From positions 8,864,001 to 8,928,000 of the forward strand of contig NC_079884.1 of assembly GCF_029227915.1 (NCBI RefSeq): a stretch of DNA of 64,000 bases, written 5' to 3'. The notes under the pieces are model-generated. The model saw only the letters and a program-made list of their open reading frames with translations, was not told the origin of the DNA and did no database searches. This document shows positions 40,101 through 48,952 of this stretch, piece by piece (position 1 is the stretch's first letter; every line of letters begins with the position of its first letter). A program made the position numbers and the translations under genes. The DNA is from Hydractinia symbiolongicarpus. Its lineage: Eukaryota; Cnidaria; Hydrozoa; Anthoathecata; Hydractiniidae.

Positions 40101-43100
40101 AGAAATAAACTTGCTTTCCTCTTCACCATTGTCAACAGATAAAATCTTCTCTTCACTAAAATTTAAAAATTGATGTATTACAATTACAACGTTATACAAC
40201 GTTCATTTTAAGTGGACACTGGTTTATAAACAAATGTTTTGTTCATAAAAAAGAACAACAAAATGACAATTATCTTATTGCCAGCCATACAAATATATAT
40301 ACACAGGCCATTTCGTAAGATTTTAGGCAGGCGTGCGGGAGATCACACGCCTCATACATTCTGCTGTTTTAGCTTAAGGAACAAACAAAGTGCAAGTACC
40401 AACAATGTACAACAAGGAATTTCAACCCATATACGAAGAAGTCGTAAGCAGACTTGTTAATTAAACTTTGTTATTACTTGTGGGGCAAACAGATATTTAA
40501 ATTAAATTAAATTACGGAAAGTCGAACGGCCGCTAATAATAATATTTAATAAACCTTATGTTCGATGAATCAGAAAAATTATTATTTAAAAGAATATTTC
40601 GTTATTAAAGAAGTTTTTCTTTCTTATTAGTTATATTATCTTTTAGTTATTTCAACTTAAATAATGCTGAATTTCTTTTAAATTCTCAAAAAGGAGAGCT
40701 TACAGCTTTTAATTACAGCAACGTGTTGCGTGTGCGACGAATCGCACGCCTAAACAAGTCTGCACGTGTGTAGGGGCGTGCGCATGCGATCGCACGCCTC
40801 TCTCGAAATGGCCTGTATACATATATATATATATTGAATTTATGCTATTTAGCTTTGGTTATGAAGTTTTTTCATAAGTTGATTACAGAAAAAAATAATA
40901 GGGAAAAATATTAAAAAAACTAGCTAAACTTTAACATATAGCCAAATTTTAAGGAAGATATGTTTATGAAATAATAATGCAAAAAAACATTCAGAATGTT
41001 TATCTTTTAGTTTGACTCAATGAGTTCTTTATAGTCCCACAAAATACTTAGTTCTTTTTCCCTCGTTAGTGCCTTGTGCTTACATTCTTGTCATTTTATT
41101 TTTATTCATCTTTGGTATATTAAAAACAGCAGACTATAAAATAAAAATGTCTGAAGTCAAATGTTTACTAGTCAAAAATAAAACTTTATAACATTTTACA
41201 GGTTTGCATGCCATTCACACTGCAAATTAAGGTGTTAAATTGACTCAATGTTAGTATTCTGTTGGGTAAGTATAAATGTTTTCTTGTTTTAAAATTGAAA
41301 AAAAAGAGATCCAGTAGTTTACCACCAACGTATCCAGAGAGGTTTTGCTACCGGTTTACCGGTATGGGATCCCAAATTCTTATCCCAAAAAAATAAGAAA
41401 TGCAAAAAAAAAAAAAAGTAAATTAACTAAAAGCTGTAAGTAGTATGTTTTTCTTCAGCAAATTTGCGATCCTTCAAAACGATTAAACTTGTTGGATTTG
41501 ACATGCATGCAATCACTTTCGTAACATTTGAATGTTTTAAATTCACAAGCCAACCACCTGCTTTACTCACTCCGCCATTTCAAGATAAATCGAGTGAATG
41601 ATAGCTTCAGTCTATGTTATAGACCCAACGCTACGTCTGTGAACGTAGGCTAGTGAACAGTTTCCTGTCGAAATCAATACAGCCCTGGGGGAAAGATTGA
41701 TAATCACAATTTCGAGGCCTCGTACACATGGTAAATGGTTCAAAACCTTTTCGAAACGCGTCCAAATTTCCTCTTTCCCTTCGCAAGTTTGCTGAACCCC
41801 TTACAGGTTATGAAACATGTGCAAGTTTTCTTTTTTCCCTTTGCGAGTTTAATAAACCATCACTACTGTAAAACAGTGAAGAAAAATATGGAATGTGACT
41901 TTGAACAGGTTCGAATAAATCTACAACGAACAGTATTGTGTTGCCATTATATAAAAAACAGGAAACTAACAGGTGGCCTATATATTTTTATTGTAAGTAT
42001 TATTTCTGTGAAGAAAGTTTTACAGGTATTTATCAGCAACAAAGACTAAGAACAAAAAATATACAAAATTATGTAATAAAATGCAAGTAATGATTGTACA
42101 AAATTTTGCTGTTTTGAGTGCCACAAAGCCATTTTCCCAGCGATCTATGGATCTTAAAACCCAGAATTTCCCCTTCTGCACCAACCGTGCTGGTGCCTCG
42201 CAGAGATACTCACCTGAGCAAAAGTTGGGTATAAGAAAATGGTAGTCCCAAAAAAACTCTGAATACGTCATTGTATACAATGATATTTATAGAGCCTAAA
42301 ATGTCTTTTTTTAAAAATGTTCATTTCATTAGGAAAAAATTCATATTTAATTATGCTGCATAAATTATAATTTTAGAAGTGTCTGTAGGCTTCACTACAG
42401 AGAACGTGAGTTTAACTTGATACACTTGCAGGTAAATTGAAAAGGCTGTGTTAATTCCAAAATGGCGTATCATGGGAGTGTAAGTAGATGAGCGTTGTGG
42501 ATCACTATACATCAGATCCAGAAAATATTGTCAGATTAGCTATTAACCAAAATATTTAAATGCCCATAAAAAACATATAGCGTATACCGTCCTATTTACA
42601 TGATTATCTAAACAAACAGCTCTAGCGATGAACTGGCAACTCCACTTGCCACATATATAACTTTATGGTTTGGACTATAGGCCATCCATAAAAACAAATT
42701 TGCAAAAAGGCCGGAAACAAGGCGAGTGTTTCTGCAAGGCTGAGCGAAAACGAAGCCATCAAAAACGCCCTATTTCTGTGATTTGTGTCTTAACTTGGTG
42801 ATGTGTTTTTTCTAATGTGAGATCTACTGGATTTATATACCTGTAAAGTCTATTTTATGATCAAAATGGTTGGAATACTTAACGACTTGTCTTAAATGGA
42901 GCTAGTAGCTGGCTTGAAACATCGAAATGTACCTTTGCTCAAAGCCTGGCATTAGTGACGTTAATTACCAAAGGGAAGAGAGCACACGAAATAAATTTTT
43001 TTTATTAAAAATATTCTCCAGCCTTTCTAGTTTCATGAATGATTACAAAGACAGCTTCAACTGTATCATTAAAAACAGTTTATAACCACTTGTGGTTAAA

Positions 43101-46100
43101 TTAAATTTTTTAAAAAAAAGTTAATTAAATGCTGTGGTTTTTTTCCCCGTGTTTAAATTAAATGTGTTTTTTTCTGCCTGTGTGAAATTAAATGTGTTGC
43201 ACATTTTATTTTAAAATTCTTAACTGTATAAAAGAACATAACATACTCCTGTGAGAAATTTTTAAATCTTTTTTTTCTTAATTTCGAAGAGAGGAAAAAA
43301 TGTGTGAAAATGTGAATGATTTCATTCATTTTTTTTGCATATAATTTAATTGTTGCCACCAGCTCTCGAGGGATCGGCTTTATATTTGATACAATATGAA
43401 CACCTGTGACTTCAAATAAACCTTCTGCATTGTCACTGGTTTTTTAAATAAATTTCATTTGAGACCTTATTTCAAGATTTAGAAGAAGTTGTTTTGTAAT
43501 TTTGTACTACGTAACAGATAGACTTTTTCGGGAATGTCTTTTTCTTGTTTTACTTTTAAAAATCTAAAAATCTAAAAACAACTTTAAACTATTCCAAACA
43601 AGCCGTCTCCCAAAAGTTAACAAACAAAACTTGAAACCTTAATATATAAAAAATGACTACCCTCAATATATAAAAAATGACTCCCATTTTTACCATTGTT
43701 ATAGATAATAACGGAGAAAATATAACCCTGGGAACAAGGTTGGGAATAATAGCACTACAAACAAAATGGCAGACCATTGCAGTAAGGGCAACGTGTGGCA
43801 CGTGTCAGCGTCTCTTCATCCACTGTTTAAATTTAATTATATGGTATTTACCTATTATAAATTACTTCCTACAATGAACCAAGGTGTTTTGTTAATATAT
43901 TTAGCACTTTTACACCACTTAAAGAACACTCAAGGGACTGATAAGAGTGAAATAAACCAGGGAAAAAATCGGAAAAAACTCATGCGCAAATATTCTAAAA
44001 TAGATTTACGCGTGCGATGTGTAGCACACATGTTGTTTTCTTTGTGGAATTCCCTGATACCCTCATTGCACAAAAATTTTCTCCTGCGTGATCTACCAAA
44101 GCGATGTTTGGGCTGACTGTTCATAAAGTGTCAAGTTTCAGTGCCGGTGAAAATATTAATATGGTACATGATGGACGTAAGGCCCAAGATATCATGCCAT
44201 AGCCAGTCATTGTTGTCATTAAAAAGAGAAAGTTGCCGAGAATGGTGAAATCACAGAATTAAGACGTTCATGGAATTTGGTCGGTATACGCTTGTAAAGT
44301 GATCGACGATTACGTAAAAAAGCAATATTCATCCCTTGTGTATTTGTCTCATGTTTTTAGTGAATTATCATTTCGTTCCGCGGTTTATCAACTAATCACT
44401 AATTTATTTTCACGCATGTTAGCCATTCAATTAGTTTTTATTTCTCTAGGGTTTTATGTAGCATTGTTTCTGTATCTTGTCAAACTAGTTTTTATATCAT
44501 TTTTTTTTTCTATATAAGGCCTACGTTTTTTCTCATTTTTCGTTCAGTCACTAGTTGACTATGAAGTAGTCGAATCAATCAAGTTTCAATTTTTCTCACT
44601 GGCTCACTATTCCAGCACACACTCTTGGCCAGCTGGTAGGTTTTTCGTGTTTTTCTTGTTTGTCTCTTTTCGCTTTTTGCAGGTTTTGTGTGTCTTTGCC
44701 CTTTCAGTGTTTGTCGGGTCTTTAGGTTAGTTAATCTTTGTAATCATTTTAATATTTTTAGTTTGAACATTACGTTACACGATCATCATCAAAACTGTGT
44801 TGTGTGCGTTGTGAACAGAACCCCCACGTCCGTGCGAGTGGACCTACAACGCTAGCTAGCTAGCTAGCCACTTTCATTTTCTATAGATGACTTGCTATAA
44901 TCTTTGTTTACATTTTTTTCTATAGGCAAATAGTTTTTTAGGCCGTCATTGAAAATATGTTGTGTTCGCGTCCTCCGACGGACTCACTTTTGGTAATAAA
45001 AACCCGAGTCGGTAAGTCGGAAAAAGACCGGGAAAAAATTTCGTGATATATTTTTCAAAAAGAAAATTTTTTTTCCCAGAACTAATTTATGCAAAATTGA
45101 CAAAAACTCGCGAAAATTAATTTCGGTAAAAATTAATTCCTTTAGGACCCTCCTGTGACTACTGGCAGTTTACATGGTGGCGAAAAATGGTCTTGTGTAT
45201 CTAGTTAACACAAAGGATCCAGCAGAGCGGGGGGGAGGGGGAAGGGGCAGTTAGGGACAACTGCAAATTAGACTATTCTGCCTAAATAGCCTATGATAGA
45301 CAAATTAAGCGAAATTTATCTCCTAACTAGTCTATCAACATTAAATTTCCTTATTACAGCCTTCTGGTCCGTGGTCGCACTGATCCTTAAGGTTAAATAT
45401 AATCTAACAAACCTCCCTCGGATGTAGAAGTATTATTTTCCTAAATGTTATGGTGCGTTTTGAAGATATTGCTTTTAATTTGTTTTGCTGCTAATCCGCA
45501 TGCGCACAACATTTTTTTCCGGCGTTCTAAAAAACCGCCGAAATAGACTATTTTGATTTAAAAAAAGATGGCGCATGGTTAGGCTATTATATCCTAATTA
45601 TCATAGACAAAATAAGCTACTTGGACAATCTCGCCCCAGACTTTGTTCTAGTCGATTGGAAACAAGTTTGGTTGGTGGGCACGTTCACATGTATAACTTT
45701 TATATTCGCCATGCAAATTCTATGAAATTTGACCTAAGCAAAGCTGACTAAGTCAGCAAGTAGTACAGGAAAAATAGTAGCGCGACCAACAAAGAATGCG
45801 AAGATATCGTCGATTAAAATTTTCCATCTCCTAAATAGAATATTCTCTCCAAGTAAAGTATTAAAAATCTCCTAATTCAGCTACTAGCTTACTTAGGAGA
45901 AATAGTCTAATTTGCAGTTGTCCCTAGCTAACTGGGGGAGGAGGAGCTGGAATTAAATTTTAACTTCTTAAAACAGTGCACAAAATTCTAAATTTAGGCA
46001 AATATTTATTTTCTTTAGATGAAATTCTTTGATTACTGTGATTTGTGCAAAAAACTTTTAAACTTTTGTATAGCTAGCTAGCTAGCTTACATTGGAAGTC

Positions 46101-46299
46101 GTCTGTTTTGCCTCAGAGCTTACACACGCCAGACTATGTTTAACACAGATCTAAATTATGAGTCTTACGATGTAGTGATAACGTAGCATATCTTGAAAAA
46201 ATTCTTCTTCCAAGCTTCATCACTAGATGAAGAAGTGGTTGATGACAATCTTTTTAGTATCTCAGGCAGATTGCTCCAACCTTCAATGTCATCCGCCAT
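7193..46299 (-). CDS. UBR4: UBR4 (p600/pushover/BIG) E3 ubiquitin-protein ligase, N-terminal ~60%, 51 exons
   Basis: This is the giant N-recognin that binds destabilising N-termini and ubiquitinates proteins for degradation; animal proteins are ~5,200 residues. 51 exons totalling ~9.14 kb (~3,050 codons) were traced from ATG 46299, with GT-AG ends and consistent phase at almost every junction. The order matches the animal protein: helical N-terminal repeats, UBR zinc box (about residues 1537-1609), propeller-like WD region, acidic linker with a UIM-like helix, then helical repeats ending in [17 protein letters not shown]. The last exon ends in phase 2 with a good GTATGC donor, so the gene continues left of the window. 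The C-terminal catalytic module is not here. Exons are listed in the block entries. Two junctions (exons 22/23 and 35/36) do not keep phase. Confidence 0.95.
9600..9672. repeat. Two overlapping perfect hairpins in UBR4 intron 45
   Basis: CCACTTTAAGATA (9600-9612) pairs with TATCTTAAAGTGG (9620-9632). GTGGTGCCTTATT (9629-9641) pairs with AATAAGGCACCAC (9660-9672). The two stems share GTGG, so they compete. They are probably a remnant of a small inverted-repeat element. Confidence 0.7.
10322..13838 (-). CDS. UBR4: UBR4 exons 36-43 (helical repeats, acidic linker, UIM-like helix)
   Basis: Exons: 13573-13838, 13005-13167, 12735-12836, 12489-12610, 12045-12167, 11508-11694, 10690-10875, 10322-10560. 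Exon 40 has [16 protein letters not shown], matching the animal AVSFSCKQALIRVL. Exons 41-43 are strongly acidic. Exon 42 begins [19 protein letters not shown], which looks like a ubiquitin-interacting motif and matches the conserved MVELAIALSLQQDQ of animal UBR4. Exon 36 uses an unusual GTCTGT donor, accepted because it keeps phase with exon 37. Confidence 0.82.
14120..21708 (-). CDS. UBR4: UBR4 exons 26-35 (propeller-like WD region)
   Basis: Exons: 21514-21708, 21090-21296, 20691-20873, 20051-20362, 17300-17606, 16703-16896, 16224-16426, 15620-15839, 14892-15114, 14120-14265. Highly conserved blocks include [83 protein letters not shown] and [19 protein letters not shown]. This is the beta-propeller part of UBR4, about residues 1740-2340. 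A 2.4-kb intron (17607-20050) holds a TIR transposon. Exon 35 could end at 14120 (GTAAAT donor) or slightly earlier; only an earlier, weaker donor keeps phase with exon 36. Confidence 0.87.
14382..14480 (+). repeat. Dispersed ~100-bp repeat, copy 2
   Basis: This is the inverted counterpart of 1047-1146. It lies in UBR4 intron 34 (between the exons at 14265 and 14892). Confidence 0.65.
17999..18978. mobile_element. TIR transposon, GCGTGCGATCGCACGC family, ~980 bp
   Basis: It begins ACAGTCTTTTTCAAGAA and ends TTCCTGAAAAAGACTGT, which are inverted repeats with one mismatch. Just inside the left end is a perfect 16-bp palindrome GCGTGCGATCGCACGC (18018-18033) and several AGGCGTG / CACGCCT words, strikingly GC-rich for this genome. 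The core 18206-18445 recurs inverted at 60465-60725. No transposase is seen. It sits inside UBR4 intron 29. Confidence 0.7.
21898..22113 (-). CDS. UBR4: UBR4 exon 25: UBR-type zinc finger (N-degron binding box)
   Basis: 72 codons encode the whole UBR box: [21 protein letters not shown] ... [17 protein letters not shown] ... [13 protein letters not shown]. All zinc-binding Cys/His of the family are visible (C-x-H-C-x-x-C, C-x-x-C, C-H-x-x-H, C-D-C). In N-recognins this domain binds basic N-terminal residues of substrates. The exon is phase 0 at both ends. This is the strongest single piece of evidence for the gene's identity. Confidence 0.97.
22866..23097 (-). CDS. UBR4: UBR4 exon 24 (acidic lead-in to the UBR box)
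   Basis: 77 codons plus one base, ending in an acidic run ([14 protein letters not shown]) directly before the UBR exon, as in animal UBR4 (EEDSQAEDSDEDS). Acceptor TTTTTTATAG and donor GTAAGT are strong, and phase fits both neighbours. Confidence 0.85.
23359..28310 (-). CDS. UBR4: UBR4 exons 17-23
   Basis: Exons: 27985-28310, 27484-27632, 27137-27328, 25739-26048, 24156-24361, 23796-23961, 23359-23630. Phase is kept from 17 to 22. Exon 21 carries [13 protein letters not shown], the counterpart of RVLKFFTKLFQLTE. Exon 23 carries [21 protein letters not shown], matching the ATLASAGQGAGHLQLHNAAVDWL block. The exon 22/23 junction leaves AG plus a phase-0 GAA, a one-base mismatch; see findings. 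The open stretch 27806-28027 in intron 17 was rejected as an exon. Confidence 0.8.
24883..24905. repeat. Short perfect hairpin in UBR4 intron 20
   Basis: TTTGCGAGG, a five-A loop, then CCTCGCAAA. The surrounding 24.6-25.3 kb looks repetitive, but no element ends were found. Confidence 0.5.
29941..31288 (+). mobile_element. pogo/Tigger-like DNA transposon nested in copy A
   Basis: TIRs TCGTAAATCTCCAAATAAAC (left) and the complement of GTTTATTTGGAGATTTACGG (right) are flanked by TA (29939-29940 and 31289-31290), the target duplication of Tc1/mariner/pogo elements. Both ends carry repeated AATAAACGCC / TTTAAACGCC words. The inside holds a transposase remnant (30557-31186). Copy B has the empty site at the matching place. 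Confidence 0.85.
30557..31186 (+). pseudogene. pogo/Tigger DDE_1 transposase, C-terminal part
   Basis: 209 codons with [14 protein letters not shown] (second catalytic Asp region), [12 protein letters not shown] (third Asp region), [17 protein letters not shown] and the closing [11 protein letters not shown]; all are hallmarks of pogo-superfamily DDE transposases. Related codons upstream (from ~30480: [25 protein letters not shown]) are in the same frame but cut off by TAG just before the ATG. The HTH DNA-binding half and first Asp are not readable. It looks decayed, with an acidic tail ([21 protein letters not shown]). Confidence 0.8.
31567..36070 (-). CDS. UBR4: UBR4 exons 11-16
   Basis: Exons: 35843-36070, 34935-35145, 34106-34320, 33388-33576, 32084-32305, 31567-31653. 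Exon 13 ([14 protein letters not shown]... to [14 protein letters not shown]) is clearly the DLNVEHLQMLLLIF ... LLHQYSKAP region of animal UBR4. Exon 11 matches LASNILNFITSS. Exon 16 (29 codons, GTATGT donor) has weak homology and rests on splice signals and phase. These exons form helical repeats. Their introns hold a 5-bp-TSD MITE (36295-36586, in intron 10) and, after exon 16, a large nested transposon. Confidence 0.8.
36295..36586. mobile_element. 292-bp MITE with 5-bp target-site duplication
   Basis: Perfect 15-bp TIRs CAGGGTTCGAATTAG / CTAATTCGAACCCTG, flanked on both sides by CAACA (36290-36294 and 36587-36591). It is non-coding and lies in UBR4 intron 10 (between the exons at 36070 and 36676). 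Confidence 0.8.
36676..40155 (-). CDS. UBR4: UBR4 exons 2-10
   Basis: Exons (5' to 3'): 40052-40155, 39474-39574, 39140-39351, 38876-39049, 38198-38444, 37855-38027, 37535-37769, 37257-37350, 36676-36809. They encode the N-terminal helical scaffold. The stretch [20 protein letters not shown] aligns with the animal SIQRIQRLIDSVPLMNLLL region. The segment [16 protein letters not shown] matches the conserved PILGQWFEETISPSKE spot after an acidic, low-complexity linker. Exon 4 has tandem acceptors six bases apart (CCTTAG/TTTCAG), which could add or drop two residues. Exon 2 uses a GTAGGA donor, chosen because it keeps phase. Confidence 0.85.
40303..40816. mobile_element. 514-bp TIR element of the GC-palindrome family
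   Basis: Ends ACAGGCCATTTCG / CGAAATGGCCTGT are perfect inverted repeats, flanked by ATAC on both sides. Inside are AGGCGTGCG, ATCGCACGCC and GCGATCGCACGCC, as in 17999-18978, and an internal stretch near 40495 resembling 60375-60410. It lies in UBR4 intron 1. Confidence 0.75.
41329..42267. mobile_element. TIR transposon family 'CGTATCCAGAG', copy B (empty of pogo)
   Basis: This is the inverted copy of the element at 28990-31460, with the same ends (CGTATCCAGAG ... CTCTGAATACG). It lacks the pogo insertion. It lies in UBR4 intron 1. Open frames inside (41735-42049, 42020-42280) are transposon sequence, not genes. Confidence 0.8.
42268..45247. other. UBR4 intron 1 remainder; no gene seen
   Basis: AT-rich sequence without recognisable coding potential. 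It includes a doubled AATATATAAAAAATGACT at ~43640-43681 and a (GCTA)n tract at 44851-44868. Stretches at 42.6-43.0 kb loosely resemble 56.57-56.7 kb and may be another dispersed repeat. Confidence 0.5.
44851..44868. repeat. (GCTA)n microsatellite
   Basis: GCTAGCTAGCTAGCTAGC. A second, similar tract lies at 46071-46087. Confidence 0.85.
45252..45926. mobile_element. MITE with ~25-bp TIRs, about 675 bp
   Basis: AGGGACAACTGCAAATTAGA at the left end and its complement at the right (AATAGTCTAATTTGCAGTTG...TCCCT). Subterminal TAGACAAATTAAGC / TAGACAAAATAAGC words recur inside. G-rich runs flank both sides. It is non-coding, inside UBR4 intron 1. Confidence 0.75.
46071..46087. repeat. (GCTA)n microsatellite, second tract
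   Basis: AGCTAGCTAGCTAGCT just downstream of UBR4 exon 1 within intron 1. Confidence 0.8.
46169..46299 (-). CDS. UBR4: UBR4 exon 1 (start codon)
   Basis: The ATG at 46299-46297 lies in AACAAGATGGCGG, which combines an excellent initiation context with the YY1-like AAGATGGCGG motif of many animal promoters. The exon encodes [15 protein letters not shown]... to [10 protein letters not shown] and ends at a GTAAGA donor with two bases left over. These join exon 2 (40155) in frame to give ...[11 protein letters not shown]. That resembles the VIESESEIL segment of animal UBR4, which supports the choice. An upstream in-frame ATG at 46347 is possible but less likely. Confidence 0.75.
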
Positions 46300-46463
46300 C
46301 TTGTTTGTTTGTGGTGTTCTTTCTACGGCCCTGTACATGGGGCCCACCTACGCCCAGGGTAAACCTAAGGAGATGTAAGGCCTAAATCCACGCGCTTTCA
46401 TCAACACCCCCAGGATTTAGTGAGTAGCTATTTATAGTTACAGTAGATTCAGTATACAGTTGT

Positions 46464-46802
46464 GGCGCCGTAGATTAGTGGTTATAGCTCTCGCACTGTG
46501 TGCGGGAGACCGGGGTTCGATTCCTCTTGACGGCGATTCAACATGGGCGAGTGAATGTTACCATAGCCCCGGGTTAACCCAAGCCATGTGAGGGAAGATG
46601 GCACACTGTGTGGGCCGTTGGATGTTGCCGGGAGTTGTCTAGTAGAGCGCGGGTTCTAATTGGGTCTGCGTAGCTCAAAATGAGCATTAAATACTCTAGG
46701 ACTCTCCATCTACGCCATGGCCCCTATTGGAAATAATAGGCAGGGTATATCCCTCGATATTTATGAGGCTAGCTATGTAAAATATGCACATCTATCTATC
46801 TA
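46464..46802 (+). mobile_element. tRNA-derived SINE, copy 1 (~340 bp)
   Basis: The head resembles a tRNA gene with an A-box-like TAGATTAGTGG and a B box GGTTCGATTCC (46514-46524), so RNA polymerase III could transcribe it. The body is unrelated to tRNA and the tail is ATCTATCTATCTAG. A second copy at 54712-55053 aligns along its length. It begins ~165 bp upstream of the UBR4 start codon, in opposite orientation to the gene. Confidence 0.88.
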
Positions 46803-46954
46803 GTGCCGTAAATTCAAAAAACAGTGTTGTAGATTTAGTATACAATGATGTAATGCATGCCAAATAAGCATTGTATTTATTCAGCCAATGAGTACGATTT
46901 GAAAACGAATGGATTATTTCAGCTAATTGAGCGCTGTATACTGAATCTATGCCA
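46801..46954. repeat. Possible short TIR element beside the SINE
   Basis: AGTGCCGTAAATTC at the left and the complement of GAATCTATGCCACT at the right form imperfect inverted ends. AGATTCAGTATACAG (46445-46459) and CTGTATACTGAATCT (46934-46948) are also a perfect inverted pair around the SINE. The SINE may have landed in a MITE; the boundaries are uncertain. Confidence 0.4.
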
Positions 46955-47262
46955 CTGCAAACGGTGTTTCATAAATAATTGCTGGGAAGAAGGGTGCAAG
47001 CCAAGGACATATATTAATTTTAGTGTACTAACATTGAAATCGGAGCTGTCACGCTATACCAATAACTTCTAACACAAACATAAATACACAATATGGAATA
47101 TATAGAGAACTACACGTTAAAGTCAATGGATTCGAAGAAGCAATCATTGGTGGACATGTACATGTTCAGATAAACAAGCTATTATTTCCATCAGTAACAT
47201 TGTTGAAGACTGAGATCAGTTTCTACAATGTTGTACAACAGCTGTAGATACATCTAGAGAAC

Positions 47263-47347
47263 AACCTCGACCCTAGGTCCTGTAGCGTTTTTATATAAGT
47301 ATACGCATTTACTCAAATCAAAAAACGCTACAAGCAGGATCGAGGTT
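47263..47347. repeat. Foldback element, ~85 bp
   Basis: AACCTCGACCCTAGGTCCTG...AGCGTTTTT on the left is imperfectly complementary to AAAAACGCTACAAGCAGGATCGAGGTT on the right, with an AT-rich loop. It looks like a small MITE. Confidence 0.65.
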
Positions 47348-47629
47348 GGTTTAAAGAAATTACTGCCAGACTCATTGACAATGATATCAGCCAACGCAGT
47401 AATTGGGTGAACAATAATTTAACGACGGGAATTTATTCACTCTTTAAATTTAAATACACAATCTTGGTACATATCAACCATTTTTTGCTGTTTTAGGAAC
47501 TGTGACCATGACTGCTCAAAACAAACAAGGTAAAGTGTTAGCCGTATCTCCATCATTAAGGAAATTTCTGAGACCCCAGACTACAAAGGGGCGGGAAATG
47601 TATTTTCTGTTTTTGTTTTTAAGGATGCT

Positions 47630-47664
47630 GTTCGTTATACATGGATTCTCCATGTATAACGAAC
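47630..47664. repeat. Perfect 16-bp hairpin with 3-nt loop
   Basis: GTTCGTTATACATGGA, loop TTC, TCCATGTATAACGAAC. Confidence 0.85.
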
Positions 47665-48952
47665 AAATTATTTGTCAACAATGAGCACGGTAAGAAGGTG
47701 GTCACCCCTTGGTAATTCTTTCTACAAGTAGAAGGCTCTTTTGCACTGATTATATACCGTAATTTCATCCAATTCTGACTACTAAGAGTGTATGAAATGT
47801 CATGGAATGACAGTAAAATCACTTATCAAGTAGAAGTAGAGGGTCCAAACTGATTTGTCAGTCAACTTTTGTTAGCAATTAAAATGGAGATTAACTGTCA
47901 TGGTTACGTAATGTATAAAGAATGGGTAGTAAGCCAAGAAAATTGTTTTGGTAACACATTTTTTTTATAATTTTCCATTTTTACTAACTGATTTGTCTTT
48001 TAATTGATCTTGGAGTGCTTGAATTTCTCAAATTAGCTTCCTCTTCACAAAAAAAAATTAACCAATCATTTTTGATGTTTATCAACAGGTGATGATAACC
48101 TTACCTCTATATCCACATTTGCATTTTAGATATGAAATCATTGCTAACGTTTCTACCATGTCCTTTTATCTGCAACTGAGAATGTACATCTTTAGCGATC
48201 ACCAATAGTAATGGAGCATTATTACTCCAGCACTCAACCGTATCTTTGTTAGCTCATTAAAGCATGACGTCCAGTAATTTCTTTACCATCTAACACATGC
48301 TTAGCATCTCCACTACAATGACTATATTCAATTCCTATGTCCTTTCATGTTTTACTTGAACTGAACCTGCTTCCGCGTTGGAGTTGTAAGGCCTTCATAA
48401 TTATACTGATGGTTTTGGTAGACGGACATATTAAATGTTTTGCTGCACGCAGAAGAAACATGAAGGTAGAATTACTATTATAATTATTATTCATAAATCC
48501 ATGAAAAGTTAGAGAAAAACGACTAGATCAGGAATGCTGGCACATAAGGCATTTGAAAACAAATCGCTTTTAAACGTAAAGAAAAACCCGGCTGGTATAG
48601 CCTAGAAATAGGAAATTATTGCTTACACTTCCTCTAATAGTGTAAAAATACGTACGTGTTAAAAGAAAAGTTAGAAGTGCCGCTGCGACAATTTGCTAAT
48701 CACACTGAACAGTAGAACATTGTGTCTTAGGGCGGTGTAAATATAATTGCTCATAACTTTTCTTTAATGATCATGTATGGAAACCCTTTATTCAAACAAT
48801 TGTCATGTGTAAACGTGGGATTAGCTATAAAAACATATATTAACATTAAACAAAATATAAACAAAATATATGTACGCAGTCTGGTTCTAAATACATAATT
48901 TAAAATACAAATGTCTTGGTAATAAATCAGCGTAAAGCATTAGGCTAAAAAG

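Larger units (their letters stand above)
46955..48952. other. Intergenic, no gene seen
   Basis: Between the SINE and the acyltransferase. It holds two hairpins (47263-47347 and 47630-47664). Short frames (46857-47072, 47502-47684) show no family features. Confidence 0.6.

Noticed and set aside
43766-44116. Plus-strand frame with ...[18 protein letters not shown], faintly like a LINE C-terminus
   Set aside because: Only one weak motif; no other RT signature nearby.
46464-46540. A true tRNA gene at the SINE head
   Set aside because: The B box fits but the sequence does not close into a tRNA cloverleaf with a clear anticodon arm and acceptor stem, and a ~340-bp conserved body follows in both copies.
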